Of a stretch of 64,000 bases of DNA, positions 53,634 to 62,568 are shown in pieces. The translations under genes and the position numbers were made by a program. Below the pieces are notes generated by a model. It was not told where the DNA came from, made no database searches, and worked only from the letters and a program-made list of their open reading frames with translations. Every line of letters starts with the position of its first letter. The stretch's first letter is position 1. This DNA is from Methylococcus capsulatus str. Texas = ATCC 19069. Lineage in GTDB: Bacteria; Pseudomonadota; Gammaproteobacteria; Methylococcales; Methylococcaceae. The stretch is from positions 186,001 to 250,000 of the forward strand of contig NZ_AUKJ01000016.1 in NCBI RefSeq assembly GCF_000424685.1, read 5' to 3'.

Positions 53634-55190
53634 ATGAGACCTTTATCGGCATCGGTTTTGGCTTTCGTCATGTCGGCGCTTTGGGCCGTCGGTCAGGCGG
53701 CCCCGCTGACCTGGAATCTTTACGACGGTTACACCCAATCGTTCACCGTTCCTTATGCTGCTCCCGTCCCCTTCGGATCGGCCGGCATGCCGGCGGAGTT
53801 GAGAATGAACGCGACGATAGGGGGGAATACCCTAAGCTTCCAGCTCGATACCGGCTCGCGCGGTATCGCTGTCAGCCGCGATCTGTTGCCACCGGATTTT
53901 CCGACGAAAGGCAGACCCGGCCATATCTTTTACTGGAGCAGCGGGAATCGGCTCAACGGTCGGTGGATAGAGACCCGGATCACTTTTCCGGATGCTCTCG
54001 ATGGTCAGACCGGCGCCGCGTTGCCTGCTCAGGCCACGCTGCCGATCCTGGTGGTGGAGACCGAGACCTGCGTGGCGGCCCCGGCCGGCGAGATTTTCCC
54101 CAATCATTGCACCGACCCCGGGGTGACCAAGCCGTCGACGCACACCACCATGATGGGGATCGGCTTCGACCGGACCGGCCACGGCGACACTCCGAACAAT
54201 GACCGCTGGAACCAGCAGTTCAATCCATTCCTGAACCTGGACGCCATGCGCAGCGGTTCGATGCGCGCCGGCTATATCCTCACGCCGCAGGGGGTGCAAC
54301 TGGGGCTGACGGCCGCGAACACCGCGAACGCCGGTCAGGCGGGTGTGTCGGTCTCGGATTTCGCCTTTCAGAAGCTGATTCCCACCGGGCTCGAGCAGGT
54401 TCCCGGCAGTCCCCCGGACTGGCAGGCGCCGACCGGATCCGTCACGCTGAATGGAACCGCCTACCCGCTGGGGCAGGCCGTCCTGGATACCGGCATCGAC
54501 GACATGCTGCTGTCCTTGCCGGCGCACCCGTCGTCCGGGAATCTGACGGCCGCCACTCTGGAGGTATCCCTGCTCGATTCGAAGGGTGCCGTGGGATACG
54601 GTTTCAGCGTCTCGGATGCACAGGATCCCGTCACCCCGGCCACGGTGACCTGGTCGCCGCTACAGTCGGGACGCTGGTCGGAGAACTGGATGAGTGGTGC
54701 GTTCGTCAATACCGGCGTCCGTGCGCTCAATGCCTTCAATTTTCTGTATGACGGTACTGGCGGTTATGTGGGGCTGCAACTCAATGGGGCGGCGGCGGGC
54801 GTTTCCGCCCGTTTGTCTCCGCAAATCTCCGCGCAGGGCCAGTTCCCGTTCCCGAATGGCTTCAACACCAATCTGCCGGTCGTCCTGCAAGGAAAGACGG
54901 AAATTTCGGTTCCAGGCAAGCCGCCGGGGGCCGTGGTCTTCAACGGGCCGGTTTCCGGCAGCGGTGGTTTGATCGTCAAGAAAGGCAAGGTCGTGCTGGC
55001 CTGTGATGCCAGCTATACCGGTACGACCGTCGTCGATTCCGGCGCCATTCTGGTGTACAGCCGGCTTGCGGGGAAACTGAAAAGAAGGCCGGGAGGCGTC
55101 GTGATCCAGGAACCGGATCCCAGCGGGACGAATTGCCCGGCCGGTACCGATACGCTCCCCGGCTGGGCGCAAACGGCGGGGGATACGTGA
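53634..55190 (+). CDS. Second exported pepsin-like protein, with PATR-like tail
   Basis: 518 residues. The start is ATG 53634 with GAGGA upstream (an in-frame TTG at 53631 precedes it). The signal peptide ends VGQAAP. Pepsin-type motifs are FQLDTGSRGIAVS (Asp72) and AVLDTGIDDMLLSLP (Asp285), with 213 residues between the Asp pair. The C-terminus (about 415-460) contains GPVSGSGGLIVKKGKVVL...YTGTTVVDSGAILVYS, the pattern of an autotransporter-associated beta-strand (PATR) repeat, though no barrel follows. It lies 119 bp after the first pepsin-like gene. The two are similar in layout but not close copies. Activity is inferred. Confidence 0.72.
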   Translation: MRPLSASVLAFVMSALWAVGQAAPLTWNLYDGYTQSFTVPYAAPVPFGSAGMPAELRMNATIGGNTLSFQLDTGSRGIAVSRDLLPPDFPTKGRPGHIFYWSSGNRLNGRWIETRITFPDALDGQTGAALPAQATLPILVVETETCVAAPAGEIFPNHCTDPGVTKPSTHTTMMGIGFDRTGHGDTPNNDRWNQQFNPFLNLDAMRSGSMRAGYILTPQGVQLGLTAANTANAGQAGVSVSDFAFQKLIPTGLEQVPGSPPDWQAPTGSVTLNGTAYPLGQAVLDTGIDDMLLSLPAHPSSGNLTAATLEVSLLDSKGAVGYGFSVSDAQDPVTPATVTWSPLQSGRWSENWMSGAFVNTGVRALNAFNFLYDGTGGYVGLQLNGAAAGVSARLSPQISAQGQFPFPNGFNTNLPVVLQGKTEISVPGKPPGAVVFNGPVSGSGGLIVKKGKVVLACDASYTGTTVVDSGAILVYSRLAGKLKRRPGGVVIQEPDPSGTNCPAGTDTLPGWAQTAGDT

Positions 55191-55228
55191 TCCGGAACCG
55201 GCGGCTGACGGTGAACCGGGGCGGGAGT

Positions 55229-56983
55229 ATGCCATCCGACGTAAGGCTTACCGTGAGACGCTTCGCTGCGATCCACCACGGAGGGGGGTGGGACTTTCCC
55301 GGCTGGCGGCCCGTCGCCTCGGCTTTCGCTCGATGCCTGCTGCTCGCGGCCGCGGTTTGCACCGCCCAGGCGGCCGGCGGACCCGGCCATGCCGCCATCG
55401 CCAGCGCCCATCCCCTGGCCACGCAGGCCGGGTTCGAAATCCTGGATCAGGGCGGCAATGCGTTCGACGCCGCGATCGCGATCTCCGCAACACTAGCGGT
55501 GGTGGAGCCGCAAAGCTCCGGGATGGGCGGGGGCGGATTCTGGCTGCTGCGCCGGGCGGCCGACGGCAAGACCGTGATGCTGGACGGACGGGAGACCGCC
55601 CCGCTTGCCGCCCGGCCCGACATATACCTGGATGTCCGCGGCGAGCCCCGCCCACGCGCCTCGCTGGACGGCGCGCTGTCAGCCGGGATTCCGGGCTTGC
55701 CCGCGGCGCTGGTGCGGCTGTCCGAGGACTACGGGCGCCTGCCTCTGGCCAAGTCCCTGGCGCCCGCCATCCGCCATGCCGAAAACGGTTTCGCCGTGGG
55801 CCAGCGCTACGCGAAAGCGGCGAAAGACCGCGAATCGGCCTTACGGCAATCACCCGCCGCACGTGCCATTTTCCTGGATCAGGGGATGGCGCCCCAGCCC
55901 GGATTTCATCTGGTTCAGAAAGATTTGGCCCAGACCCTCAGGCGGATCGCGCGGTTCGGCCATGCCGGATTCTATGGCGGAACGACGGCGCGGCTTCTGG
56001 TACAAGGAGTGAAGGATGCCGGCGGTATCTGGCGGGCCGGCGACCTGGCGGGCTATCGCGCGGTGGAGCGGGCGCCGGTGCGGGGCATGTACCGTGGCAT
56101 CCGGATCACCAGCGCTGCCCCGCCATCCAGCGGTGGCACGGTCCTGCTGGAAGCCCTGAACATATTGTCCGGTTACGATCTCGCCCGCATGGATGCGTCG
56201 ACGCGCAAGCATCTGGTGATCGAAGCCGAGCGCCGCGCCTACCGCGATCGCGACCTTTATCTGGGCGATCCGTCTTTCGTGAAGATGCCGCTGAGCCGGT
56301 TGTTGAGTGCGGACTACGCCGCAGGGCTGCGCGTCGCCATCCGGCCCGACCGCGTTTTGCCCAGCGCGGCTCTGGGTACGGTACCGGAGCCGGCCCGGCA
56401 GGGCGACAACACCAGCCATTTCTCCGTCATCGACCGGCTCGGCAATCTGGTCGCCGCCACCCTGAGCATCAACGACAGTTTCGGCTCCGGCTTCGTGCCG
56501 CCCGGGACGGGGGTTCTTCTCAACGACGAAATGGACGATTTCGCGACCGTACCCGGCAGGCCCAACGCCTATGGTCTGGTCGGCGGCGACGCGAATGCCA
56601 TCGCGCCGGGCAAGCGCATGCTCTCCAGCATGTCGCCCACTTTCCTGGAAACGAAGGACCGCACCGCGGTACTTGGAACACCCGGCGGCAGTCGGATCAT
56701 CTCCATGGTGCTGTTGGCCGTGCTCGATTTCGCCGAAGGGCGGGGGCCGGAATCCTGGGTTTCTGTCGGGCGTTTCCATCATCAATACCTGCCCGATGTC
56801 GTGGAGTACGAGCCCGGCGGGCTGTCGGAGGACGACATCCGGGGCCTGGAGAGCCGCGGTCACGCCCTGAAGCCGACCGGGTACCGCTACGGCGACATGC
56901 AAGCGGTGCAGTGGGACCGGGCACGCAACCGCCTGAGTGCCGCCAGCGATCCGCGCGGAGAAGGCGCGGCGGAAGTCAAATGA
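55229..56983 (+). CDS. ggt: Gamma-glutamyltransferase, exported
   Basis: 584 residues. A signal or anchor segment (RCLLLAAAVCTAQAAG) precedes the gamma-glutamyltranspeptidase fold. Key segments are HPLATQAGFEILDQGGNAFDAAIAISATLAVVEPQSSGMGGGGFW, the autocleavage and catalytic Thr395 in GDNTSHFSVID, GSGFVPPGTGVLLNDEMDDF and MSPTF / GTPGGSRIISMV. It breaks gamma-glutamyl bonds of glutathione and gamma-glutamyl peptides in the periplasm. It lies 38 bp after the second pepsin-like gene, so the three can be co-transcribed. It ends 7 bp before the stop of the convergent POT gene. ATG 55229 is chosen; the frame is open to 55133. Confidence 0.95.
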   Translation: MPSDVRLTVRRFAAIHHGGGWDFPGWRPVASAFARCLLLAAAVCTAQAAGGPGHAAIASAHPLATQAGFEILDQGGNAFDAAIAISATLAVVEPQSSGMGGGGFWLLRRAADGKTVMLDGRETAPLAARPDIYLDVRGEPRPRASLDGALSAGIPGLPAALVRLSEDYGRLPLAKSLAPAIRHAENGFAVGQRYAKAAKDRESALRQSPAARAIFLDQGMAPQPGFHLVQKDLAQTLRRIARFGHAGFYGGTTARLLVQGVKDAGGIWRAGDLAGYRAVERAPVRGMYRGIRITSAAPPSSGGTVLLEALNILSGYDLARMDASTRKHLVIEAERRAYRDRDLYLGDPSFVKMPLSRLLSADYAAGLRVAIRPDRVLPSAALGTVPEPARQGDNTSHFSVIDRLGNLVAATLSINDSFGSGFVPPGTGVLLNDEMDDFATVPGRPNAYGLVGGDANAIAPGKRMLSSMSPTFLETKDRTAVLGTPGGSRIISMVLLAVLDFAEGRGPESWVSVGRFHHQYLPDVVEYEPGGLSEDDIRGLESRGHALKPTGYRYGDMQAVQWDRARNRLSAASDPRGEGAAEVK

Positions 56984-56990
56984 CGACCGT

Positions 56991-58322
56991 TCACCGTTCC
57001 GTCTGCAAATGCAATTCTTCCCGGTAGTTCCGGCTGTAGGCGAAAAAGCCGAGCGCCGTGGCCAGCATGAGCCCGGTAAAGAACCAGAAATAGCCGGCAC
57101 CGTCCAGCCACGGCGTTTTCGAGCGTTCGATCCAGAAGTTCACCAAGGCGGTGAACAGGTTTCCCAGCGCGACGGCACCGAGGTACAGCGCCATGACGAA
57201 GGACTTCATGGTCAGCGGTGCCTGGGTGTAGGCGAACTCCAACGAGGTGATGGACACCATGACCTCGGCCGAGGTCAGCAGCAGGTAAGCCAGCAGTTGC
57301 CAGCCGATGGAGGGTTTCAATCCTGTGTCGATCCGCATCTGTATCCAGGCGGCGAGGGCGAATGCCAGCACGGTGAACGACAGACCCAACGCGATCTTGT
57401 TGAGCGCGGTCATCGGTATGAGACGTGCCAGGGCCGGGTACAGCAGGTGGTGGAAGAAGGGCGTGAGCAGTACGATCAGCAAGGGATTGGCCGCCTGGAT
57501 CTGCGAAGGCAGGATCGCGTGGCCGAACAGCACGCGGTCCATGCGCTGGGACTGCAGCACCCAGGACGAGCCGGTCTGGTCGAACAGAGCCCAGAACATG
57601 GTGATGAAGAGAAACACGCCGATCAGCCGGCCCACTCCGCGCCGCCCCTCGCTGCTCCAGGCTTCCCGGATGAAGCGCATGCCCCCGGGCGGAATGTGCA
57701 CGAAGCGGTGGCGCCCCGCCCAGAAAACGAGGGTCGCGATCAGCATCAGGAGGCCGGGCACGGCAAACGCGACGGAGGCGCCATGGCGTTCCAGCAGCCA
57801 GGGAATCAACAACATGGACACGAAGGCGCCCAGATTGATGGCAAGATAAAACCAGCCGTAGATCTGGCTCAGCAGATGCCGGTTGGATTGCCCGAACTGA
57901 TCGCCGACGTGCGCCGAAACACAGGGCTTGATGCCACCGGCGCCGAGTGCAATCAGCGACTGCCCCAGCAGGAGGCCCGTCCGGGTGTCGTCCAGGGCCA
58001 GGGCGAAGTGCCCGAGGCAATAGACCAGCGAGAGCGCGATGATGGTGCGGTACTTGCCCAGCACGCCGTCGGCCAGCAGCGCACCGAGGAACGGCGTGAA
58101 ATAGGTGAGCGACACGAACAAATGGAAATAGCCCTTCGCCTCGCCTTCCTGCATGGGCGCCGGGTTGCCCGCCGCATCCACAAGATACCGGGTCATGAAC
58201 ACCACCAGGATCGCCCGCATCCCGTAGTAGCTGAAGCGCTCGGCCAGCTCGTTGCCGATGATGAAGGGAATGCCGGGTGGCAGTTCGGTGGTGGCCAGGG
58301 GGGCGGTGCGGTAACGGCTCAT
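56991..58322 (-). CDS. POT/PTR2-family proton-dependent peptide transporter
   Basis: 443 residues, about 12-14 membrane helices. The POT signature ELAERFSYYGMRAILVVFMTRYL is in helix 1, where the ExxERFxYYG motif couples protons to peptide uptake. A second family segment is ALIALGAGGIKPCVSAHVGDQFG. It imports di- and tripeptides. ATG 58322 fits the family's usual N-terminus; the frame remains open upstream to 58427. It converges with the ggt gene, whose products (free amino acids and short peptides) are possible substrates. Confidence 0.95.
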   Translation of the reverse strand: MSRYRTAPLATTELPPGIPFIIGNELAERFSYYGMRAILVVFMTRYLVDAAGNPAPMQEGEAKGYFHLFVSLTYFTPFLGALLADGVLGKYRTIIALSLVYCLGHFALALDDTRTGLLLGQSLIALGAGGIKPCVSAHVGDQFGQSNRHLLSQIYGWFYLAINLGAFVSMLLIPWLLERHGASVAFAVPGLLMLIATLVFWAGRHRFVHIPPGGMRFIREAWSSEGRRGVGRLIGVFLFITMFWALFDQTGSSWVLQSQRMDRVLFGHAILPSQIQAANPLLIVLLTPFFHHLLYPALARLIPMTALNKIALGLSFTVLAFALAAWIQMRIDTGLKPSIGWQLLAYLLLTSAEVMVSITSLEFAYTQAPLTMKSFVMALYLGAVALGNLFTALVNFWIERSKTPWLDGAGYFWFFTGLMLATALGFFAYSRNYREELHLQTER

Positions 58323-58400
58323 GGGGACAGAGGGTGGTCGGACAGGACGGCGCATGGTAAATGGAACGGCGGGACCTTGGGAATTCGAGAGTGAGACGAG

Positions 58401-59984
58401 GTGGGTGGAGTGATCACGGCATTGCAACGGCGGCTCATCGGTTCGCTTTTCCTGATCGCTGCTTCGTTAAACGCGGCCGCGGATTGGCCAGGGAGTCTGT
58501 TCAATCCTCAGCCGGCGGAAGGCGATGTGATTTTTCCCATGCCCTGCGGTGGCGCCATGGTTTTCCGCAAGGCGCTGATCCCCAACCAGGGGCCACTCGA
58601 CGACTACGGCATCGTCGTAGGCGGGGACGATGCGGACCATGCCTATGCCGAGCACCCGCGTCCGGCCCAGATCGCCGGGAGCTTCGACCAGGACGCCAAG
58701 ACCCGCTTCTACCTCATCGGCAAATACGAGGTGAACCGCGCCCAGTACGCCGCTCTGGGATCGCAATGCCAGCCTCCGGCGGACGATCAGCGGCTGCCGC
58801 AGACCAACGTCACCTGGCTGGAGGCCATGGCGTTCGCCGACCGCTACAGCCAATGGCTGCTGAAAAACGCTGCGGACAGGCTGCCGAAGGATGGCCAGCA
58901 GCCCGGATTCCTGCGCCTGCCGACCGAGGTGGAGTGGGAGTTCGCCGCCCGCGGCGGTCTCGCCGTGCCGGTCGCGCAGTTCCGCGAGCGGACGTTTCCG
59001 ATGGATGACGAAATGGTGCGCTACGTCTGGTTCGAAGGCACCGAATCGGCCAACGGCAAGCCCCAGCCCATCGGCATGCTCAGGCCCAACCCGCTGGGTC
59101 TGCATGACGTCCTCGGCAACGCGGACGAAATGGTGTTCGAGCCCTATCGCTTGAACCGGCTCGACCGGCTCCACGGCCAGGCCGGCGGCTTCGTGGTGCG
59201 CGGCGGCAACTACTTCACGCCGCAGGCCGAGGTGCGTACCGCCCAGCGCATCGAGGTGCCGTTCTACGTCAAAGGCGAGCCGAGGCGGGCGGAGACCACG
59301 GGCTTCCGGCTGGTCATGACGGTGCCGGTGGAATCCTCCCGCGAAAAGCTCAGGTCGCTGCGCGAGAGCTGGGACAAACTGGGCTCGGCGGCGATCGCGC
59401 CGAAAGCCTCGCCCGGCCAGCCCAAATTCATCGAACCCGAGGGGCTGGACGACCCGGTCGCGGAGCTGGGGGTGATCTCCGATGCGGCGCAGGACGCCAA
59501 CATGAAGAACCGGCTCAGGAACGTCCAGAACCGGCTCAAAGTCACCATCCAGGAACGCGACGACCAGCGCAAGCTGGCGGCCAAGGCGGCATTGCGCCTG
59601 GGCGCCTTCCTCTGCCAGAAGATGGGGGCGGACGGGAAATGGGTCGACGCCGCGGAGACCCTGCTCAAGCAGCGGGAGGCGGCGTTCGGCGCGGACGATC
59701 CGGGCGTCAAATCCCGCCGCGAGCAGTTGAAGGGCGATCGTGCTGCCCTGACGGAGAATCTCTTGTACTATTCCGAAACGATTCTGGGCTCGGCGGCGAT
59801 CTATGACGGACCGGTACTGGGCGAACAGTTCGAGGTCCTGAAAACCGAGCTGGAATTGAAAAACTACCAGGCCTTGCTCGGCTACGCCGATACCTATTAC
59901 CGGCAACTGGCAGCGTACCGTGACAAGCCGGTGGTCCGGCAGCGTGCCTGGCTCGACGAATGCAAAGCGCTGAACAAGAAATGA
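58401..59984 (+). CDS. SUMF1/FGE-fold exported protein, likely non-catalytic
   Basis: 527 residues with GTG start 58401 (GTG 58410 also possible). The signal peptide ends SLNAAADW. Residues about 60-310 form the formylglycine-generating enzyme-like fold (YLIGKYEVNRAQYAALG, LPQTNVTWLEAMAFADRYSQWLL, RLPTEVEWEFAARGG, NPLGLHDVLGNADEMVFEPYRL, VVRGGNYFTPQAEVRTAQR, ETTGFRLVM). The two catalytic Cys of true FGE are absent. Residues about 315-525 are helical and coiled-coil rich. It is probably an envelope scaffold or ligand-binding protein. It begins a four-gene operon of lipoproteins and small coiled-coil proteins. Confidence 0.82.
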   Translation: MGGVITALQRRLIGSLFLIAASLNAAADWPGSLFNPQPAEGDVIFPMPCGGAMVFRKALIPNQGPLDDYGIVVGGDDADHAYAEHPRPAQIAGSFDQDAKTRFYLIGKYEVNRAQYAALGSQCQPPADDQRLPQTNVTWLEAMAFADRYSQWLLKNAADRLPKDGQQPGFLRLPTEVEWEFAARGGLAVPVAQFRERTFPMDDEMVRYVWFEGTESANGKPQPIGMLRPNPLGLHDVLGNADEMVFEPYRLNRLDRLHGQAGGFVVRGGNYFTPQAEVRTAQRIEVPFYVKGEPRRAETTGFRLVMTVPVESSREKLRSLRESWDKLGSAAIAPKASPGQPKFIEPEGLDDPVAELGVISDAAQDANMKNRLRNVQNRLKVTIQERDDQRKLAAKAALRLGAFLCQKMGADGKWVDAAETLLKQREAAFGADDPGVKSRREQLKGDRAALTENLLYYSETILGSAAIYDGPVLGEQFEVLKTELELKNYQALLGYADTYYRQLAAYRDKPVVRQRAWLDECKALNKK

Positions 59985-60745
59985 ACGGGTGTGGTGTGCG
60001 GGTTCCCAAATCTCCCAAAGGGACTGGTCTCTTCCCCCTGCCTCCGGCAGGGCGGCGGCTGGTCGCCGCTGCGCTGATCCCGGCGCTGCTCGTTTCCGGT
60101 TGTGCCGGTACCGGAGGCTACCGGCAAACCTATGGGAGCTCCAGCCAGGCGCGCCTGGCGCAGCTTTCCGAGGCCTACAACCGGACCCTGGCGGAGGGGT
60201 GCGTCGCTGGCGCCGCGGTCGGTGGCCTGGCGGGCGGCCTGATCGGCAGGGACTGGAAAGGCGCGGTGGCCGGTCTGCTCGCGGGCGCCGCCTTAGGCTG
60301 TGCCGCAGGGAGCTACATGGGCAATCTCCAGAACAACTATGCCCGGGAAGAGGACCGGCTGAACGCCGTCATCATCGACATCCGCCGCGACAACCAGTCG
60401 CTCGCCGAACTGATTCCTGTCGCCCAGCGAGTCGTGGAGGACAACAAGGCGCGGGTCGCGGAGCTGAACCAAGCCATCGCCGCCGGGCGGATCAGCCGCG
60501 CGCAGGCCGCCGGCCAATTGGCCGATCTCGATGCAAGCCGGTCCCAATTGCAGGCGACGCTGGGCAGCGCCAAGAAGCGCCTGGCCGAGCAGCATGCGGC
60601 GATCGCGATGAACGCGCACAATGCCGATCCGCAGTTGGCGAACATCGCACAGGAGGAACTGGCCCGGAAGGAACAGCAGATCCAGGCGCTCGAATCGGAA
60701 CTGAATACGCTCACCCAACTGCGGAGTGTGGACCGTGTCGGCTAA
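59981..60745 (+). CDS. Glycine-zipper lipoprotein with coiled coil
   Basis: 254 residues. The start ATG overlaps the preceding stop (ATGA at 59981-59984). The lipobox is LLVSGC (Cys about residue 41). A glycine zipper follows (AAVGGLAGGLIGRDWKGAVAGLLAGAALGCAAGSYMG), then a long helical region (about 120-250) with heptad pattern (IAEQ-like EELARKEQQIQALESELNTL). It is probably an outer-membrane-associated lipoprotein. Translational coupling ties it to the SUMF1-fold gene. Function unknown. Confidence 0.8.
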   Translation: MNGCGVRVPKSPKGTGLFPLPPAGRRLVAAALIPALLVSGCAGTGGYRQTYGSSSQARLAQLSEAYNRTLAEGCVAGAAVGGLAGGLIGRDWKGAVAGLLAGAALGCAAGSYMGNLQNNYAREEDRLNAVIIDIRRDNQSLAELIPVAQRVVEDNKARVAELNQAIAAGRISRAQAAGQLADLDASRSQLQATLGSAKKRLAEQHAAIAMNAHNADPQLANIAQEELARKEQQIQALESELNTLTQLRSVDRVG

Positions 60746-61244
60746 GCCTTTCTCCGATTCCCGGCCGGGCATCGTATTGCCGGCGGCGCTCGCTGTCTGG
60801 GTTTCGGGCTGCGCCACCACCGACTGCGATCCCGGCCGGGGCGGGTTCTTCCGCGGCCTCGGCTGTTCGGCCAGCGGCAGCTACGGGCAGCGGCAGCAGC
60901 AGATGCAGGCTTCCCTCGACCGCGAGCAGCAGACCCAGGCAGGTTTACAGAGCAGGTACGCGCAGGCGAACCAGGCCGCTATCGAAAGCGACGCTCAGCG
61001 GCAGGCCGCCGAAGAGGAATACGCGGGCCTACAGCGCGACATCGATGCCCTGAACGCCAAGGCGGCTCGATCCAGGACGAAGAAGAAGGACCTGAGCCGC
61101 GAGATCAGGAGCGTCCAGAACCAGCTCGATCTGCTCAAGGCGGATACGATGTCGCCCCGCGCCGAACTCGACAAGAGGCGCGCCGAGCTGGACCGGCGAT
61201 TGAAGGAGCTGGAGCGGGAAGTCGATCTGGCGCGCGGCAAATGA
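60735..61244 (+). CDS. Coiled-coil lipoprotein
   Basis: 169 residues. GTG 60735 is chosen because GGAG lies at an 8-nt spacing; the frame starts at 60726 in alternative. It overlaps the preceding gene. The lipobox is VWVSGC. The mature part begins with a Cys-rich stretch (ATTDCDPGRGGFFRGLGCSASG) and then runs as continuous coiled coil (QMQASLDREQQTQAGLQSRYAQANQAA through LDRRLKELEREVDLARGK). Function unknown. It belongs to the same operon. Confidence 0.78.
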   Translation: MSAKPFSDSRPGIVLPAALAVWVSGCATTDCDPGRGGFFRGLGCSASGSYGQRQQQMQASLDREQQTQAGLQSRYAQANQAAIESDAQRQAAEEEYAGLQRDIDALNAKAARSRTKKKDLSREIRSVQNQLDLLKADTMSPRAELDKRRAELDRRLKELEREVDLARGK

Positions 61245-61270
61245 ACGAAAAAACTGGAACTCGAAGTGGA

Positions 61271-61531
61271 ATGAAAAAAAGCATCGGATATCCGGCCATG
61301 CTGGCAATGGCCTTATTGGCAGGTACGGGCGTAGCGGCACAGGACGGGCCGAGCCTGCAGGAGCAGATAGAAAAGCAAAAGGCGGAGAACGAGGCGCTCA
61401 AGGCGAAAATCGCCAGGATCGAGCAGGTCCTAAAGACCGACGTCTGTTCGAATCCCGACGCGGCCAGACTCCTGGAATCGGGAGAGGTTCCCGGTCTGCC
61501 CGCCAAGAAAGGAGCGGATGCCTCCAAGTAG
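61271..61531 (+). CDS. Small exported coiled-coil protein
   Basis: 86 residues starting MKKSIGYPAMLAMALLAGTGVAAQDG, a signal peptide. A short coiled coil follows (LQEQIEKQKAENEALKAKIARIEQVLK) with one Cys (TDVCSNPDAARLL). An in-frame ATG at 61241 overlaps the preceding stop and would add ten residues; the later start gives a better signal peptide. It ends the four-gene operon. Confidence 0.7.
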   Translation: MKKSIGYPAMLAMALLAGTGVAAQDGPSLQEQIEKQKAENEALKAKIARIEQVLKTDVCSNPDAARLLESGEVPGLPAKKGADASK

Positions 61532-61619
61532 CGTTCGGGGAAGAAGAGCCTGGCATCGTTCGAGGGAACACCGCCCCCGATGCAGTTTGACCCGCCCCGC
61601 TTTCCGTGGAGGCGGGTTG

Positions 61620-62150
61620 GTTCAAGTCGGACTAGCGTACTGACTCGACCTTCCCTCGGTTTTTCGCCTTCCAAGCGGTGGGGTTCCTGTCACCTGTTTC
61701 TCCTGAATCCGGGCCGCGGGCCCGTCCCGCATGAACTGCTCTGGCGATTCGTAACCCAAAGTCGAGTACCACCGCTTGCCGCGGTAAAACGCCATCGCCT
61801 TGCTGGTATACCGGCGATCCCGATCCGAAGGAGGGATCGATGGCTGCCGGCTTTCGTCGGAACCAGGCCATGGTCGGCGCATCGGTCACGATGTCCGCCG
61901 TCATGCGCGGCTTCGGTGACCAGCCCACGACCTCCCGGTTGAACGGGTCCGGGGTGATCGCCGGATACGGCCGGCATCCATCCGTCCACAGGTAGGTGAT
62001 GTCCGAGCTCCGGACCTGATTCGGCCCGGTCGGAGTGAGGTTGCGCTCCGGGAGGTCGTGCTTCGAGTCGGTCGTGACCCGGAAACGCCGCAGCCGTTCC
62101 ACGCGCTGCTGGCCGGCCGGATATCCCTGCTTCGGGATTCTCCATCGTCT
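61620..62150 (-). pseudogene. Decayed IS3-family transposase (OrfB/integrase core)
   Basis: Fragments of an IS3-type DDE transposase survive in shifted frames on the minus strand. RRFRVTTDSKHDLP and ERNLTPTGPNQV...SDITYLWTD are at about 62095-61980. FNREVVGW.PKPRMTADIVTDAPTMAWFRRKP is at about 61935-61850. KAMAFYRGKRWYSTLGYESPEQF is at about 61800-61735, in another frame. The part with the catalytic Glu (ERFFGTLKTE-like) is missing, so about 70-80 codons are deleted, and small deletions and substitutions are seen elsewhere. It cannot encode an active enzyme. Terminal inverted repeats were not clearly found. Confidence 0.85.
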
Positions 62151-62281
62151 TCCTTTCCAGGGTGAGGATGATTCTACGTCACCGTTTGAAGACCATTTTT
62201 CGAGGGAAGGTCACTCAAGGAAATGTCCGCGTGGCGGTGAACGAGCTCGATGGGATCTCACGATTTGGTCACGCGGGCAAT
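62151..62281. other. Short intergenic stretch between IS relic and tRNA terminator
   Basis: No gene or clear insertion-sequence end is seen here. Confidence 0.4.
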
Positions 62282-62317
62282 AAAAAAAGCGGCAGGTGAA
62301 ATCACCCAAGCCGCTTT
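62282..62317 (-). terminator. Rho-independent terminator after tRNA-Pro, minus strand
   Basis: On the minus strand AAAGCGGC pairs with GCCGCTTT around an inner hairpin (GGTGA/TCACC), followed by TTTTATT. It lies 15 bp downstream of the tRNA-Pro 3' end and would end the tRNA transcript. Confidence 0.88.
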
Positions 62318-62332
62318 CTTGATTTTGGGAAT

Positions 62333-62409
<77 letters not shown>

Positions 62410-62465
62410 AGATTTACCGCATTTGCTGCGAATGTCCCTGGCTGGGCATTCGTTCAGTCTCAAAA

Positions 62466-62542
<77 letters not shown>

Positions 62543-62568
62543 GCTGAGCGGACCATTATACAAGATCA

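Noticed and set aside
58401-59984. Active formylglycine-generating enzyme for a sulfatase.
   Set aside because: The catalytic Cys pair is missing and no sulfatase gene is nearby.
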